This document shows, in pieces, positions 1 through 10,347 of a DNA stretch of 48,943 bases (its first letter is position 1; every line of letters begins with the position of its first letter). The stretch covers positions 1 through 48,943 of the forward strand of contig JACUUC010000023.1 of NCBI GenBank assembly GCA_014859445.1, given 5' to 3'. The notes under the pieces were generated by a model. The model had not been told where the DNA came from. It ran no database searches and was given only the letters and a program-made list of their open reading frames with translations. Both the position numbers and the translations under genes were made by a program. The DNA is from Bacterioplanes sp. Its GTDB lineage: Bacteria > Pseudomonadota > Gammaproteobacteria > Pseudomonadales > Oceanobacteraceae.

Positions 1-20
1 TCCTACAAGGGGCAGGGTTC

Positions 21-35
21 GCGGGCATGGCCCGC
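21..35. repeat. REP-like palindrome
   Basis: GCGGGC and GCCCGC form a perfect 6-bp stem with an ATG loop. The flanks contain TCCTACAAGG before it and CTTACAAACTTCGCCG after it. The GC-rich palindrome flanked by CTACA-type words resembles the extragenic REP elements common in Pseudomonas and relatives. It lies downstream of the DUF2069 gene. With only one copy seen here the repeat status is inferred. Confidence 0.45.
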
Positions 36-68
36 TTACAAACTTCGCCGCTACAAAACCGCGTTTGG

Positions 69-452
69 TTATAACTCGGCTTTGCGCCAACGCGTGTAGA
101 GCATGCTGGTCATAAAAAGGGTTAATGTCGCTATGGTCAATAATAATCCCCACAGCGCTGCTCCTGGTGTAAATGCCAGCAGCACGGCAAAGACGAAGTA
201 CAGCATCGACATGTAGCTTAGCCAAGCGGTGGTTTGTTCTGATTGGCGCCTTAAACCAGGAATGAACATCAGTAAGGGTATGCTCTTAAAGGTCGCAAGA
301 AAAAAACCGATGAGTATTTCGCTGAATTGCCAGTTCATGTCGGTACGTGCTGCGTAAGTTGAAAACAGCAAAATCAGTAAAATACTGACGTAACTCATCA
401 GCAGCAGTTGCCATGTTGTTCGGGTTTTTTGGCTCATGGGTTGAATGGTCAT
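69..452 (-). CDS. DUF2069 family small membrane protein
   Basis: This 127-residue protein has about four hydrophobic segments (roughly residues 14-34, 43-65, 78-97 and 99-118) with short polar loops, so it should be an inner-membrane protein. Size, four-helix layout and position directly after wrbA match the DUF2069 family, whose function is unknown. It is the last gene of the minus-strand set arsC-wrbA-DUF2069. Only 8 bases separate its start from the wrbA stop, so the genes are probably co-transcribed. No catalytic motif is visible. Confidence 0.8.
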   Translation of the reverse strand: MTIQPMSQKTRTTWQLLLMSYVSILLILLFSTYAARTDMNWQFSEILIGFFLATFKSIPLLMFIPGLRRQSEQTTAWLSYMSMLYFVFAVLLAFTPGAALWGLLLTIATLTLFMTSMLYTRWRKAEL

Positions 453-460
453 AACAGTTC

Positions 461-1425
<965 letters not shown>

Positions 1426-1488
1426 GCTGCCACTCTGTCGTTGTCGATTAATTAATGGGTTATTTGTTGCATTGTAACAAGGATACGT

Positions 1489-2703
1489 ATGAATCTCAGT
1501 TATCTCTTTCGTCTTCGTTTTTGGCAGGAAAGTGGTCGTGTATTGTGGCGTATTATTCGCCGTTTTGAATCCGAAGAGCGTCGTCGCGATGCCGCTGCAT
1601 TAACGTATACCACCTTGTTTGCCTTAGTCCCTGTTGTTACTGTGACGTACTCTATTTTAAGTGCCATTCCTGCGTTGCAACAAAGTATTGGTGACGATGC
1701 GAATCGGTTGTTGCTGTCGTATGTGATGCCCGAAGGCAGTGAGGTGATCCAGGATTATTTGTATCAGTTCAGTCAACAAGCCAGAAAGCTAACGTGGATT
1801 GGTGTGGCGTTCCTGTTTGTGACGGCCTTTATGCTGCTTCGTACCATTGAGTTGCAATTCAATCGAATTTGGAATGTTGAGCGACCGCGTGCCGGATTAC
1901 AGCCCTTTTTTCGCTATTGGGCGGTATTAACGTTAGGGCCTTTGTTGTTTGCGGCGGTGTTGGCATCCAGTTCGCTGCTGTTGTCGATGTCGTGGTGGTC
2001 TGACGGTGAGGGCTTGATTTTGTCTCTGATTCAGGCGTTGCCTTGGTTGTTAACCGTGTTGGCGCTAATGGCGCTTTATATCTTGGTGCCCAATTGCCAT
2101 GTACCCGTTGGTAATGCCATGGTGGCCGCCATTTGGGTGGCGACGGTGTTCGAATTAGCGAAGATGGCATTCGCCGGTATCATTAGTTTGTTTCCTTCGT
2201 ATCAGTTGATTTATGGCGCCTTTGCGGCGGTGCCATTGTTTCTCGTGTGGATGTACTTTACGTGGATTTTGATTTTATTGGGGGCCGAATTTTCATACGG
2301 TTTGAGTCATCGCCGTTTGGCCAATAAAAGTCATGATCCGATTGAAACACGATTGGCCGTACTAGCGACTTTGTATCAAACGCAACAGCAGGGGAAAACG
2401 CTTTCTGAGCCGCAACTGTTACGACAATTGCGCACACATCAGCCCGATTCAATCAGCGATGCGTTGGCGCATTTTCGTCAATCAGGATGGTTAGTGCAAA
2501 GCGACGATCAGAACTGGGTATTGATTGTGGACGTTCATCAATTGACCCTGCATGACTTGCTGTCGGATTTGTCATTGCGGCAAATTGAAAAAGCGCAAAC
2601 TCGACTTCCTGATGTGTTTGCTCTGATGCCTGAATGGGCGCTGTTGTTGGAGCAGGATTTGCAAAAACCGTTAGATCAATTATTGCCAACAGCGGCAAAG
2701 TAA
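1489..2703 (+). CDS. yihY: YihY/BrkB family inner-membrane protein
   Basis: The 404-residue protein has an N-terminal amphipathic part, then about six transmembrane segments between residues 40 and 265, matching the YihY (once called RNase BN/BrkB) family. DAAALTYTTLFALVPVVTV is the family signature near residue 35. About 130 residues of soluble C-terminal tail follow, rich in Leu, Gln and charged residues, as in the longer proteobacterial members. Role unknown; the early RNase BN label was wrong for this family. It is divergent from arsC, with a 63-base shared upstream region. Confidence 0.88.
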   Translation: MNLSYLFRLRFWQESGRVLWRIIRRFESEERRRDAAALTYTTLFALVPVVTVTYSILSAIPALQQSIGDDANRLLLSYVMPEGSEVIQDYLYQFSQQARKLTWIGVAFLFVTAFMLLRTIELQFNRIWNVERPRAGLQPFFRYWAVLTLGPLLFAAVLASSSLLLSMSWWSDGEGLILSLIQALPWLLTVLALMALYILVPNCHVPVGNAMVAAIWVATVFELAKMAFAGIISLFPSYQLIYGAFAAVPLFLVWMYFTWILILLGAEFSYGLSHRRLANKSHDPIETRLAVLATLYQTQQQGKTLSEPQLLRQLRTHQPDSISDALAHFRQSGWLVQSDDQNWVLIVDVHQLTLHDLLSDLSLRQIEKAQTRLPDVFALMPEWALLLEQDLQKPLDQLLPTAAK

Positions 2704-2835
2704 AGGTTGCAGCGGTTATTTTTCGCCGCTTTGAGACGATGTTAGATCTGTTCATGGTTTGATTCGTTTGTTTTTTTGATTTTGGCTTGGTCTTTGCTTT
2801 CCTATTTGTATCTTTGTAAATAGAGCGTCGGCACA

Positions 2836-3513
2836 ATGGTATTTTTGGATCAGCCAACATCATTTCAATCGACATCGGATCGTTTCACGTCGGGGCAGAA
2901 GCCAACGACGGCGTTATCGGGCAACGCCGAAACCAGCGCAGTAACGCGGGCTTCAAACGAGACAGCAGCAAGTAATGGTGAGCGTGTCTCGATTTCATCA
3001 CGCGCTGAGCGCATGGCACGCATTTCTGCTGAGTATTTTTCCGGTGCCATCGCATCGGATCGCATTCCAGAGTTAACTCAACGCCTATATGAGGATGGGT
3101 TTATTCAAAACCGCGATGTGCAGCAGCTTTTGGGTGCTGATAAATCGACATCGGTTGTGGCCGATGCACAAAATGCGGTGTTCCGGTTTTTGGATGACAA
3201 TCCGGCCACGGATGTGGCAACAACGCGTTCGTTGTTACAGGTATTGTCGGTTATTCGTTCGATGGATGATGAACCCACGCCTCAGAGTTTGATGGACGAA
3301 CGGCAAGCTACGGTATTTATGCAGGCGTTCATAAATGAGAAAAAAGAGGCTGGTCGTGAGGATGCCTTACCACAAGGATTCAACACGGTGAATGAGGTGC
3401 TGCAAGCCTTGGAAGCAATCAGATCGACGTCCAACTCAGCAAAGTCACCGACCGACCTCTATACTCAAGTACAGAGTAATTCGGGTTCTTCTCGCAACGA
3501 CAACCAAGGGTAA
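2836..3513 (+). CDS. Unrecognised 225-residue soluble protein
   Basis: I do not recognise this protein. Residues 1-50 are low-complexity, rich in Ser, Thr, Ala and Asn, and probably disordered. Residues 50-200 look helical, starting at GERVSISSRAERMARI, and include regularly spaced Leu and charged residues. The last 25 residues are again Ser/Asn rich. There is no signal peptide and no Cys. A VSxSxxAxRxxxI motif resembles short helices in flagellar regulators such as FlgM, but I cannot support that assignment. The next gene starts only 3 bases after the stop, so the two are probably co-expressed. Codon use matches its neighbours, which supports a real gene. Confidence 0.7.
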   Translation: MVFLDQPTSFQSTSDRFTSGQKPTTALSGNAETSAVTRASNETAASNGERVSISSRAERMARISAEYFSGAIASDRIPELTQRLYEDGFIQNRDVQQLLGADKSTSVVADAQNAVFRFLDDNPATDVATTRSLLQVLSVIRSMDDEPTPQSLMDERQATVFMQAFINEKKEAGREDALPQGFNTVNEVLQALEAIRSTSNSAKSPTDLYTQVQSNSGSSRNDNQG

Positions 3514-3516
3514 CGA

Positions 3517-4431
3517 ATGATGTGGTCTAAGGGTACGGTGATATTGGGTGTGTTGTCATTGTCGCTAGCGATGCCCAGCCTAGCGTCAACGGGTCGTTGG
3601 TTGACTGAGGTCGGTGCTGGCATAGAGTCCGGCTCTGGATCTGGGTTTGGTATGCGTCAGTTGAGTCTGACGGGGCCATTGGTTCATGGGCGTGATGGCA
3701 ATGAGCAATGGCAAACGGCCTGGCAGTTTGAGTACACTCAGTTTGATTGGCAAGGAACGACTGCCGCTGCAGGCGATTATGTGTGGGTATCGCTCCCGAT
3801 TGCTTACCAGCAACAGCGTAGTGCGCGTCATCAACTTCGGATTGTGATTGAGCCCGGTTTGATGTCGGATCTGTCTCAACTGGATACCGATCATTTTATG
3901 GTTAACGTACAGGCACTGAGTCGTCATACATTACGTCATGTGCGTGAATACTGGCAGTGGGGTGTGATCGTTGATCGCCGTTTTGGTGATGCCGAAATAC
4001 GCCCATCGGTGGCGTACGCATGGCCAGTCAGTCGACACACTCAAGCGTCAGTAGGTTTTCCTTTCTCTTCATTGCAAACCCAGTGGTCAGAGAGTTTGCA
4101 CACCTTTGTTCGTGTGCAGCCTGTCGGTGGTGTTTGGCAAGAAACCGTGACCCTCGCCGCTGCCGGTGATGCTGGTGAAGAAGAGGGCGGAGACGCTGAG
4201 GCTGGTGACGCTGCGTCTCCTGGTGGTGAGCTGTCGAGTCGATTACGATATCGCAGCTGGCAAGCGTCGTTGGGTGCGCGTGCCGCTTGGCGTGATGGCT
4301 GGTGGGTAAGTGCTGAAGTCGGGCAGTTGCGAAACCGCCGTATGGTGGCGACCTCTACCGATGGTTCTCGTACTCGTGCCACACCCAGCAACCATGGCTA
4401 TTGGTTACTGGGGCTGGAATTGCATTACTGA
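3517..4431 (+). CDS. Predicted outer-membrane beta-barrel protein, DUF6268-like
   Basis: The 304-residue protein starts with a clear signal peptide (hydrophobic GTVILGVLSLSLAMPSLA, cleavage near residue 23-24). The rest alternates polar and aromatic/hydrophobic residues, as in beta-barrels, and ends in LLGLELHY, an outer-membrane-type C-terminus with a terminal aromatic residue. Residues about 215-245 form an acidic Gly/Ala/Glu/Asp-rich insert (GDAGEEEGGDAEAGDA), likely a surface loop. It follows the unrecognised gene by 3 bases. Its 3' end overlaps the convergent DUF885 gene by 7 bases. The family call (DUF6268) is a best guess; the barrel prediction is firmer. Confidence 0.7.
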   Translation: MMWSKGTVILGVLSLSLAMPSLASTGRWLTEVGAGIESGSGSGFGMRQLSLTGPLVHGRDGNEQWQTAWQFEYTQFDWQGTTAAAGDYVWVSLPIAYQQQRSARHQLRIVIEPGLMSDLSQLDTDHFMVNVQALSRHTLRHVREYWQWGVIVDRRFGDAEIRPSVAYAWPVSRHTQASVGFPFSSLQTQWSESLHTFVRVQPVGGVWQETVTLAAAGDAGEEEGGDAEAGDAASPGGELSSRLRYRSWQASLGARAAWRDGWWVSAEVGQLRNRRMVATSTDGSRTRATPSNHGYWLLGLELHY

Positions 4432-6293
4432 GAAGGGTATTGCTGTCGTTGTTGATCAGCCCAGTGCAACATGACGCTTTGCAGGGTGTCGAGTGGCATG
4501 GCGCCTTGCTGTAACAGCGTCGAATGGAATTTGGCGTCGTCGTATTGACGTCCCAATTTGGCTTTCACTTGATTGCGAATGGCTTGAATGCGTAATTCTC
4601 CGATTTTGTAGCTCGTTGCTTGGCCAGGCAGCACCAAATAGCGTTGTATTGCTGCTTGGCTGTCTTCTACTGAAAACGGGGTGTTTTGCGTGCGATAGGC
4701 GATGGCGTCTTCGGTGCGCCAAGATTTGCTATGCAATCCCGTGTCGATGACCAGTCGGGTCGCTCTCCAGAGTTCCAGCACCAATTTTCCGTATAGGCTT
4801 TCGTCGCTGTCGTAACCACCCATCGCTATGGCTAGATGTTCGGCGTACAGTGCCCAGCCTTCGGCGAAGGCCGGATAATAGAGTAAGTGTCGAAATTCGG
4901 GCAGTGCCGTGTTTTCTTGAGCCATGGCAATTTGCAGGTGATGGCCTGGTACTGCTTCATGATACGCCAAGGCGGCCAGTCGATAGCGTGGTAAATCATT
5001 CATTCGTTTCGGGTTAACGTAATACATGCCAGGGCGGTTACCGTCTAAGCTGGGTCGTTGGTAGAAGGCGATCGGGCTGCTGTCTCGACGATAGGGTTCG
5101 ACCGCCTTCACTGCGATGGGGGTTTGCGGCAACGTGGTGAAAAAATACGGTAAGCGCTCAGCCATATTGCCGACTAACAGGCGTTGGTAGCCAAGGAATG
5201 CCAGCTCGCCATCATGGGTTTCTGGAAAACGATCGGCTTGTGCCTCTTGCCAAGCGAACAGCTCGTTGAGTGCATCCGTATTACTGTTTCCAGGGTAGCC
5301 AAGTCGTGGCATGAGTTGACGTATTTCACGCTGTATACGATGAACTTCTGTCAGACCAATTTCATGGATGGTGTTCGCATCCCAGGCGGTGCTGGTGTAG
5401 CCGTTTAACAGTAACGAATAATATTCATGACCGTTTTCCAAATCACTCATGCGTTGTTCACTTGGGGCGTTTTCACTCAGCGTGACTAATGTGCTTCGTA
5501 ACTGTTGGTAGGCCGGCTTAACTTGTTGTTGCAGCGCGCGACGAGCTTGGTTAAGCAATAAGTTAGCACTGTTGCTGTATAAGTTGAGTTGATGAATTTT
5601 ACTTTGTATGTCATCCCATAGGGGCGATGCGTCCGAACCATCGAAGGGCTCGCCGGTGAGTATGGCATCGATGCTACTTAATGCCGCTGGGAAGACAAAG
5701 GCGGGCGGTGTGAAACCGGCTTGTTGAGCGTTGACTAGGTGCGTTTGCCATTGCGTAAACAGCGTCGGTATGGCACGTAGGCGTGCAATGTAATCGTGAA
5801 CATCTTGAATGTCGCGAACGGGATGATGGTTGATCAGTGTGTCGATAACCGAAATGTGCCAACCATGCAGTTGTGAAATGCCGTAGGCGTGTTGATCAAA
5901 CTTGGCGAGCAATAGATCGTGTTCGATGTGGGATAGCAAAATGCTGTATTGCGTTCGTTGCTCGAACGTTAAGGCTTGCTCATTGATGCCCAGTAATAGG
6001 TTGCGCAGTTGCTGAAATTCGGTGATGCGCTGAGCCTGCGCTTCCTCGGATACATCATCCCATTCGAATTGGCCACGATAGCCAAGCCGACTGCGCAAGG
6101 TCGGACTGTGTTCTAATCGAAGCTGATAGTAGTCATCAAACAGTTGCGTGACGCGTTCCGCTGCGGCTTTGCGTTCTTCGGCTGTCGTTGCAACAATGAG
6201 CGAGCCCTCATGGGTTGCTGGGTTCAATGTACTGCACGCGGCAATGAGTAGTAGCAGAAAAAAAAGGGGCAGGCTGCGCAACCAATAAAACAT
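4425..6293 (-). CDS. DUF885 family lipoprotein, predicted zinc peptidase
   Basis: The 622-residue protein has a lipoprotein signal with lipobox IAAC, so Cys20 should be lipidated. Residues 445-452 read HEAVPGHH, the metal-binding motif of DUF885 proteins, which are zincin-like peptidases. The downstream FAEGWALYAEHL segment supplies the third ligand Glu typical of the family. Length matches full DUF885 proteins. It is divergent from the DUF4892 gene. Substrate unknown; peptidase activity is inferred from the motif. The 3' end overlaps the convergent barrel-protein gene by 7 bases. Confidence 0.87.
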   Translation of the reverse strand: MFYWLRSLPLFFLLLLIAACSTLNPATHEGSLIVATTAEERKAAAERVTQLFDDYYQLRLEHSPTLRSRLGYRGQFEWDDVSEEAQAQRITEFQQLRNLLLGINEQALTFEQRTQYSILLSHIEHDLLLAKFDQHAYGISQLHGWHISVIDTLINHHPVRDIQDVHDYIARLRAIPTLFTQWQTHLVNAQQAGFTPPAFVFPAALSSIDAILTGEPFDGSDASPLWDDIQSKIHQLNLYSNSANLLLNQARRALQQQVKPAYQQLRSTLVTLSENAPSEQRMSDLENGHEYYSLLLNGYTSTAWDANTIHEIGLTEVHRIQREIRQLMPRLGYPGNSNTDALNELFAWQEAQADRFPETHDGELAFLGYQRLLVGNMAERLPYFFTTLPQTPIAVKAVEPYRRDSSPIAFYQRPSLDGNRPGMYYVNPKRMNDLPRYRLAALAYHEAVPGHHLQIAMAQENTALPEFRHLLYYPAFAEGWALYAEHLAIAMGGYDSDESLYGKLVLELWRATRLVIDTGLHSKSWRTEDAIAYRTQNTPFSVEDSQAAIQRYLVLPGQATSYKIGELRIQAIRNQVKAKLGRQYDDAKFHSTLLQQGAMPLDTLQSVMLHWADQQRQQYPSQ

Positions 6294-6421
6294 GTGTTAC
6301 TCCAATAAAAAACTGCGCGTAGTGTAGCAATGATTGGCCTTGCTTCCTATGTCTCCCGTTTGTGCTACCTGCGTGTTACTCTTTACTCATTACTCATGAT
6401 TGAACGTGAAAGGAAAGCACT

Positions 6422-7270
6422 ATGCGCTTGTTGTTACTGTTGTTGCTTGTTGGTTCGAGCGGCAGTTGGGCTGTACAACCGTTTGAGCAGGCCGTTTTAC
6501 TGCAAAAAGTGGAACGCGATGTGTCCAATTACAATTTGTCACTGGGGCCATCGCGTCGGGAATTGGGTCGATTGTTTAGCGATCGGGAGCAACTGATTGG
6601 TGGGCATTTGACACGTCAAACATGGCGTTTGCCGAATCATGTGGATTTCCGTCGTGCTCAGCAGGTGTATCAACAGCAACTGGCCGATCAGGTTCGTTTG
6701 TTTCATTGTATTGGCTCGGCCTGTGGTGAAAATCGTTACTGGGCCACTCAGGTGTTTAATAACAGCGTGTTAACTGGACGTGATTACGAACAGATGGTGA
6801 TGGTGTCGCTGTTGACGTTGGCGAATGGCGAACAACAAGTTACCGTCATTTATTTGGTTGAGCGTGCGACGCGCGATGTGATGGTGAATATTGACGTGGT
6901 ACGCACACGAGATCGTATTGACGGTGCCCAGCTCACTTCCGCACAAGTCATTGAAGTCTTGCAGCAAGAGCAAGGTTGGTTGCCGGGCTTGGTGGTCGTT
7001 GATGGTGAGCTGCAATTGGCGCAAAGTGAGGCGTTGATTGCGGCTCTGAGAGGTCTACCGGCGCAGCAGAAAAACGCATTGCATTTATCGGTGATGTGCT
7101 ATGCCTTTACTACGATGGATGAAAATCTGATCTGTTCACAAGGGTTGGCTGAGCAGTTAAGGGACGCATTGAAACAGGAGGGGATCGCGGTCGTCGGTTC
7201 GGGTGCGTATTGGTTGCCAGCAACATCGCAAGCGGTCGCATTGCGTTTTGTTCATTGGCCAAGGAAATAA
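6422..7270 (+). CDS. DUF4892 domain-containing periplasmic protein
   Basis: The 282-residue protein starts with a short, strong signal peptide (Leu-rich, cleavage after about residue 17). Early segments NYNLSLGPSRRELGR and HLTRQTWRLPNHVDF, then FHCIGSACGENRYWATQVFNN, match the DUF4892 pattern seen in Pseudomonas and relatives. The two cysteines of CIGSAC could form a disulphide. The ATG is preceded by GAAAGGA. Biochemical role unknown. The patatin gene starts 5 bases after its stop, so co-expression is likely. Confidence 0.78.
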   Translation: MRLLLLLLLVGSSGSWAVQPFEQAVLLQKVERDVSNYNLSLGPSRRELGRLFSDREQLIGGHLTRQTWRLPNHVDFRRAQQVYQQQLADQVRLFHCIGSACGENRYWATQVFNNSVLTGRDYEQMVMVSLLTLANGEQQVTVIYLVERATRDVMVNIDVVRTRDRIDGAQLTSAQVIEVLQQEQGWLPGLVVVDGELQLAQSEALIAALRGLPAQQKNALHLSVMCYAFTTMDENLICSQGLAEQLRDALKQEGIAVVGSGAYWLPATSQAVALRFVHWPRK

Positions 7271-7275
7271 CGGTC

Positions 7276-8232
7276 ATGGCAAAACAAGAGTCATCAAAAA
7301 CCGTCGCCTTGGCACTGGGGAGTGGTAGTGCTCGTGGTTATGCGCATATCGGTGTGATTGAGGTATTGCAAGAGCGGGGGTACGACATTGTTGCGGTCTC
7401 TGGTTGTTCGATGGGCGCGGTTGTGGGCGGTTTTTTCTGCGCCGGACAGCTACCTCAATTTAAAGAGTGGGTGACCAGTCTGCGCTATTTTGATGTGCTG
7501 AAATTGTTGGATGTGTCGTTGTTATCGAGCGGTGCGATTCGCGGCGATAAGATTTTTAATACCATTGGCGATATGTTGAATGGTCAATTGATTGAAGACC
7601 TGCCGATTCCATTCACTGCGGTGGCTACGGACATCAGTTGTCGAAAAGAGGTGTGGTTTCAGAATGGTTCGCTGAGTCAGGCTGTGCGAGCCTCGGCGGC
7701 CATTCCGAGTTTATTGTCGCCAGTTCGTTTGGGTACGCGTGTGTTTGTGGATGGTGCGGTGTTAAATCCGGTGCCAATCTCGCCGTGTGTGTCCGCTCAT
7801 GCGGATGTCATCATCGCTGTTGACTTGAATACCGACGCGCCGATTCCGAGTCGCGCAATTGCCGTAGAGAAACATGAGCAACAAGAAAAGCAGGCTTGGT
7901 ATAACGGGATTGTTTCGCTGGCGAGCCAGTGGTTGGAAAATAAACAAGGTGTGCATGAGAAAGTCACTGAAAATTTAGGCAAATTGGATATTTTGACCGA
8001 GGTGCTCGATACCATGCAGTCTTCTTTGGCACAGTTCAAAGTGGCGGCGTATCCCCCTGATTTATTGATTCGTATTCCGAATGACTGTTGTGAAATGTAC
8101 GAGTTTTACCGTGCGCAAGAGATGATTGATCTTGGTCGGGATATTGCCAATCGCGCGTTGGATGCCTACGAGCAGGGCGAAAGCAGTCTTTATGGTCAAA
8201 GCTATAAAGGGCGCATGGCTCTGAAACGCTAA
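7276..8232 (+). CDS. rssA: Patatin-like phospholipase, RssA type
   Basis: I set the start at the ATG at 7276, because AAGGA at 7261-7265 is well placed and the family begins with a short segment before GSGSARGYAHIG. That gives 318 residues. The oxyanion-hole glycine motif is followed by the nucleophile elbow GCSMG with Ser45, and the dyad Asp is Asp159 in VFVDGAV. WVTSLRYFDVLKLLDVSL and GAIRGDKIFN closely resemble E. coli RssA. It is predicted to be a cytosolic serine lipid acyl hydrolase of unknown substrate. A longer upstream reading overlapping the DUF4892 gene is unlikely. Confidence 0.87.
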   Translation: MAKQESSKTVALALGSGSARGYAHIGVIEVLQERGYDIVAVSGCSMGAVVGGFFCAGQLPQFKEWVTSLRYFDVLKLLDVSLLSSGAIRGDKIFNTIGDMLNGQLIEDLPIPFTAVATDISCRKEVWFQNGSLSQAVRASAAIPSLLSPVRLGTRVFVDGAVLNPVPISPCVSAHADVIIAVDLNTDAPIPSRAIAVEKHEQQEKQAWYNGIVSLASQWLENKQGVHEKVTENLGKLDILTEVLDTMQSSLAQFKVAAYPPDLLIRIPNDCCEMYEFYRAQEMIDLGRDIANRALDAYEQGESSLYGQSYKGRMALKR

Positions 8233-8272
8233 ACTGGGTAAACTAGCGTTTTTGAATGGCGCAGGACGTAGC

Positions 8273-9184
8273 ATGAATTTTTCCCAACACGCGGTGCAAG
8301 CCGTGGCTGAATTGCGTACCGTGCAAGATCTGTTGCGTTGGTCCGCAAGCCGTTTGGCGGAAGCGGATGTGTATTTTGGGCACGGTACAGAAAACCCTTG
8401 GGATGAAGCGGCGTGGCTGATTGCTCATGCTGTTCATTTGCCATGGGCGATGTTACCCGAGTGGCATGAAGCGGCATTAACGCACACGGAGCGTGAACAA
8501 ATCATTGAGCTGATGCGTTTGCGTATTGAAGAGCGCGTTCCTGCTCCGTACCTTATTGGTGAGGCGTGGTTTTGTGGCAAACCCTATGTCGTTGATGAAC
8601 GCGTACTGATTCCTCGTTCGCCCATTGCAGAAATGATTCAACAACGATTTGCACCTTGGTGGCAGGGTCAAGAAGCGCCGCAGCGTATTCTGGATTTGTG
8701 CACTGGCAGTGGTTGTATCGGTATTGCCTGCGCCCATGAATTTGAACAAGCGCAAGTCGAATTACTGGATATTTCGTTTGATGCCTTAGCTGTTGCTGAA
8801 GAAAACATTGAGCAACATCGAGTCGATGATCGTGTATTGGCTTTGCAATCGGATTTGTTGAGTGCTGCCTCGGGGCGTTACGATTTGATTGTTTCTAATC
8901 CTCCGTATGTGGATGCCGATGACATGGCATGCTTGCCTGAGGAGTATTTGCACGAACCAGAATTGGCTTTGGCGGCTGGTGATGACGGTTTGGATTTGGT
9001 GCATCGTTTGTTAAAAGACGCTCGTCAGTATTTAACCGATGAAGGTTTGTTGGTGGTTGAGGTGGGTAATAGTTGGCCTGCGTTGGCCGCGCAATACCCG
9101 CAGTTGCCCTTTGTTTGGCCTGAGTTTGAACACGGTGGTCATGGTGTGTTCGTGTTGCAGGCGCGAGATTTAGATTTGCTTTAA
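8273..9184 (+). CDS. prmB: Ribosomal protein L3 glutamine methyltransferase PrmB
   Basis: PrmB methylates a glutamine in ribosomal protein L3 with S-adenosylmethionine. The C-terminal Rossmann domain shows [14 protein letters not shown] (SAM loop) and [12 protein letters not shown], the NPPY motif that binds the substrate amide. The N-terminal helical part includes [14 protein letters not shown], typical of PrmB; its close relative PrmC lacks this form. Start at ATG 8273 is supported by AGGA at 8263-8266; 303 residues is normal length. It is followed by aroC, an arrangement common in gammaproteobacteria. Confidence 0.93.
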   Translation: MNFSQHAVQAVAELRTVQDLLRWSASRLAEADVYFGHGTENPWDEAAWLIAHAVHLPWAMLPEWHEAALTHTEREQIIELMRLRIEERVPAPYLIGEAWFCGKPYVVDERVLIPRSPIAEMIQQRFAPWWQGQEAPQRILDLCTGSGCIGIACAHEFEQAQVELLDISFDALAVAEENIEQHRVDDRVLALQSDLLSAASGRYDLIVSNPPYVDADDMACLPEEYLHEPELALAAGDDGLDLVHRLLKDARQYLTDEGLLVVEVGNSWPALAAQYPQLPFVWPEFEHGGHGVFVLQARDLDLL

Positions 9185-9246
9185 TCACCCCGAGTGTTGG
9201 TGAAATCGTTAACCCAAAACCGTCAATGCGCGGTAATGAGAGTGGT

Positions 9247-10341
9247 ATGTCTGGGAACAGTTTTGGTAAGAATTTCGTAGTGACCACCTTTGGTGAAAGC
9301 CATGGTTTGGCATTAGGTGCGATTGTTGATGGTTGTCCTCCGGGCATCGAATTGTCGGAAGCCGATTTGCAAGCCGATTTGGATTTGCGCAAGCCGGGCA
9401 CCTCTAAGTTTACGACTCAGCGCCGCGAACCCGATCAAGTAAAGATTTTGTCGGGTGTGTTTGAGGGGAAAACCACGGGTACGCCGATTGGTTTGTTAAT
9501 CGAGAATACTGATCAGCGCTCAAAAGACTATTCGAATATTGCTCAAACGTATCGTCCTGCGCATGCGGATTATGCCTACGATCATAAATATGGCTTCCGC
9601 GACTACCGGGGTGGTGGTCGTTCTTCGGCTCGCGAAACCGCCATGCGCGTTGCTGCAGGTGCCATTGCAAAGAAAGTATTGGCCCAGTATGGCATTGTCG
9701 TTCGCGGCTATTTGTCGCAATTAGGCCCGATCAAAATTGAACAGTTTGATTGGGATCAAGTACACCAAAATCCGTTTTTCTGCCCCGATGTGAATAAAGT
9801 TGCGGAGATGGAAGACTACATGACTGCGTTGCGCAAAGAAGGCAATTCGGTGGGGGCGCGCATTTCGGTTGTGGCTTCAGGTGTTAAGCCTGGTCTAGGT
9901 GAACCTATTTTTGATCGCCTTGATGCGGATTTAGCGCATGCTCTGATGAGTATCAATGCGGTTAAAGGCGTTGAAATCGGTGATGGTTTTGCCGTGGTGG
10001 AGCAGAAAGGCACGGAGCACCGTGATGAAATGACCGCCGCTGGTTTTTTGAGTAATCATGCCGGGGGTGTACTGGGTGGTATTTCTACGGGACAAGACAT
10101 CATTGCTCACCTCGCGTTAAAGCCTACGTCCAGTTTGGTCATTCCCGGTCGTTCGATTGATCGCGAGGGTAACGATGCTGACGTCATCACCAAAGGTCGC
10201 CACGATCCGTGTGTGGGTATTCGTGCTACGCCCATTGCTGAAGCCATGATGGCCATTGTGTTGTTGGATCATTGGATTCGCCATCGCGGTCAAAATGCGG
10301 ATGTTCGTTGTACCACACCGGTTATTCCTGCCAGCGTGTAA
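9247..10341 (+). CDS. aroC: Chorismate synthase
   Basis: AroC converts 5-enolpyruvylshikimate-3-phosphate to chorismate using reduced FMN. The start at 9247 gives [10 protein letters not shown], the usual N-terminus, and 364 residues. Family signatures are visible: GESHG near residue 18, RPGHADY-like [13 protein letters not shown], and [20 protein letters not shown] and the DREGNDADV segment complete the FMN/substrate region. The MFS gene starts 6 bases after its stop. With aroA in this same window, two of the last shikimate-pathway steps are encoded here. Confidence 0.97.
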   Translation: MSGNSFGKNFVVTTFGESHGLALGAIVDGCPPGIELSEADLQADLDLRKPGTSKFTTQRREPDQVKILSGVFEGKTTGTPIGLLIENTDQRSKDYSNIAQTYRPAHADYAYDHKYGFRDYRGGGRSSARETAMRVAAGAIAKKVLAQYGIVVRGYLSQLGPIKIEQFDWDQVHQNPFFCPDVNKVAEMEDYMTALRKEGNSVGARISVVASGVKPGLGEPIFDRLDADLAHALMSINAVKGVEIGDGFAVVEQKGTEHRDEMTAAGFLSNHAGGVLGGISTGQDIIAHLALKPTSSLVIPGRSIDREGNDADVITKGRHDPCVGIRATPIAEAMMAIVLLDHWIRHRGQNADVRCTTPVIPASV

Positions 10342-10347
10342 GAAGAA

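Noticed and set aside
2711-2730. AGCGG/CCGCT hairpin after yihY
   Set aside because: Only a 5-bp stem with a 10-base loop and no T tract, so I do not call it a terminator.
8895-9401. 168-codon minus-strand frame spanning prmB and aroC
   Set aside because: Basic, Pro-rich translation crossing two genes; no initiation signal.
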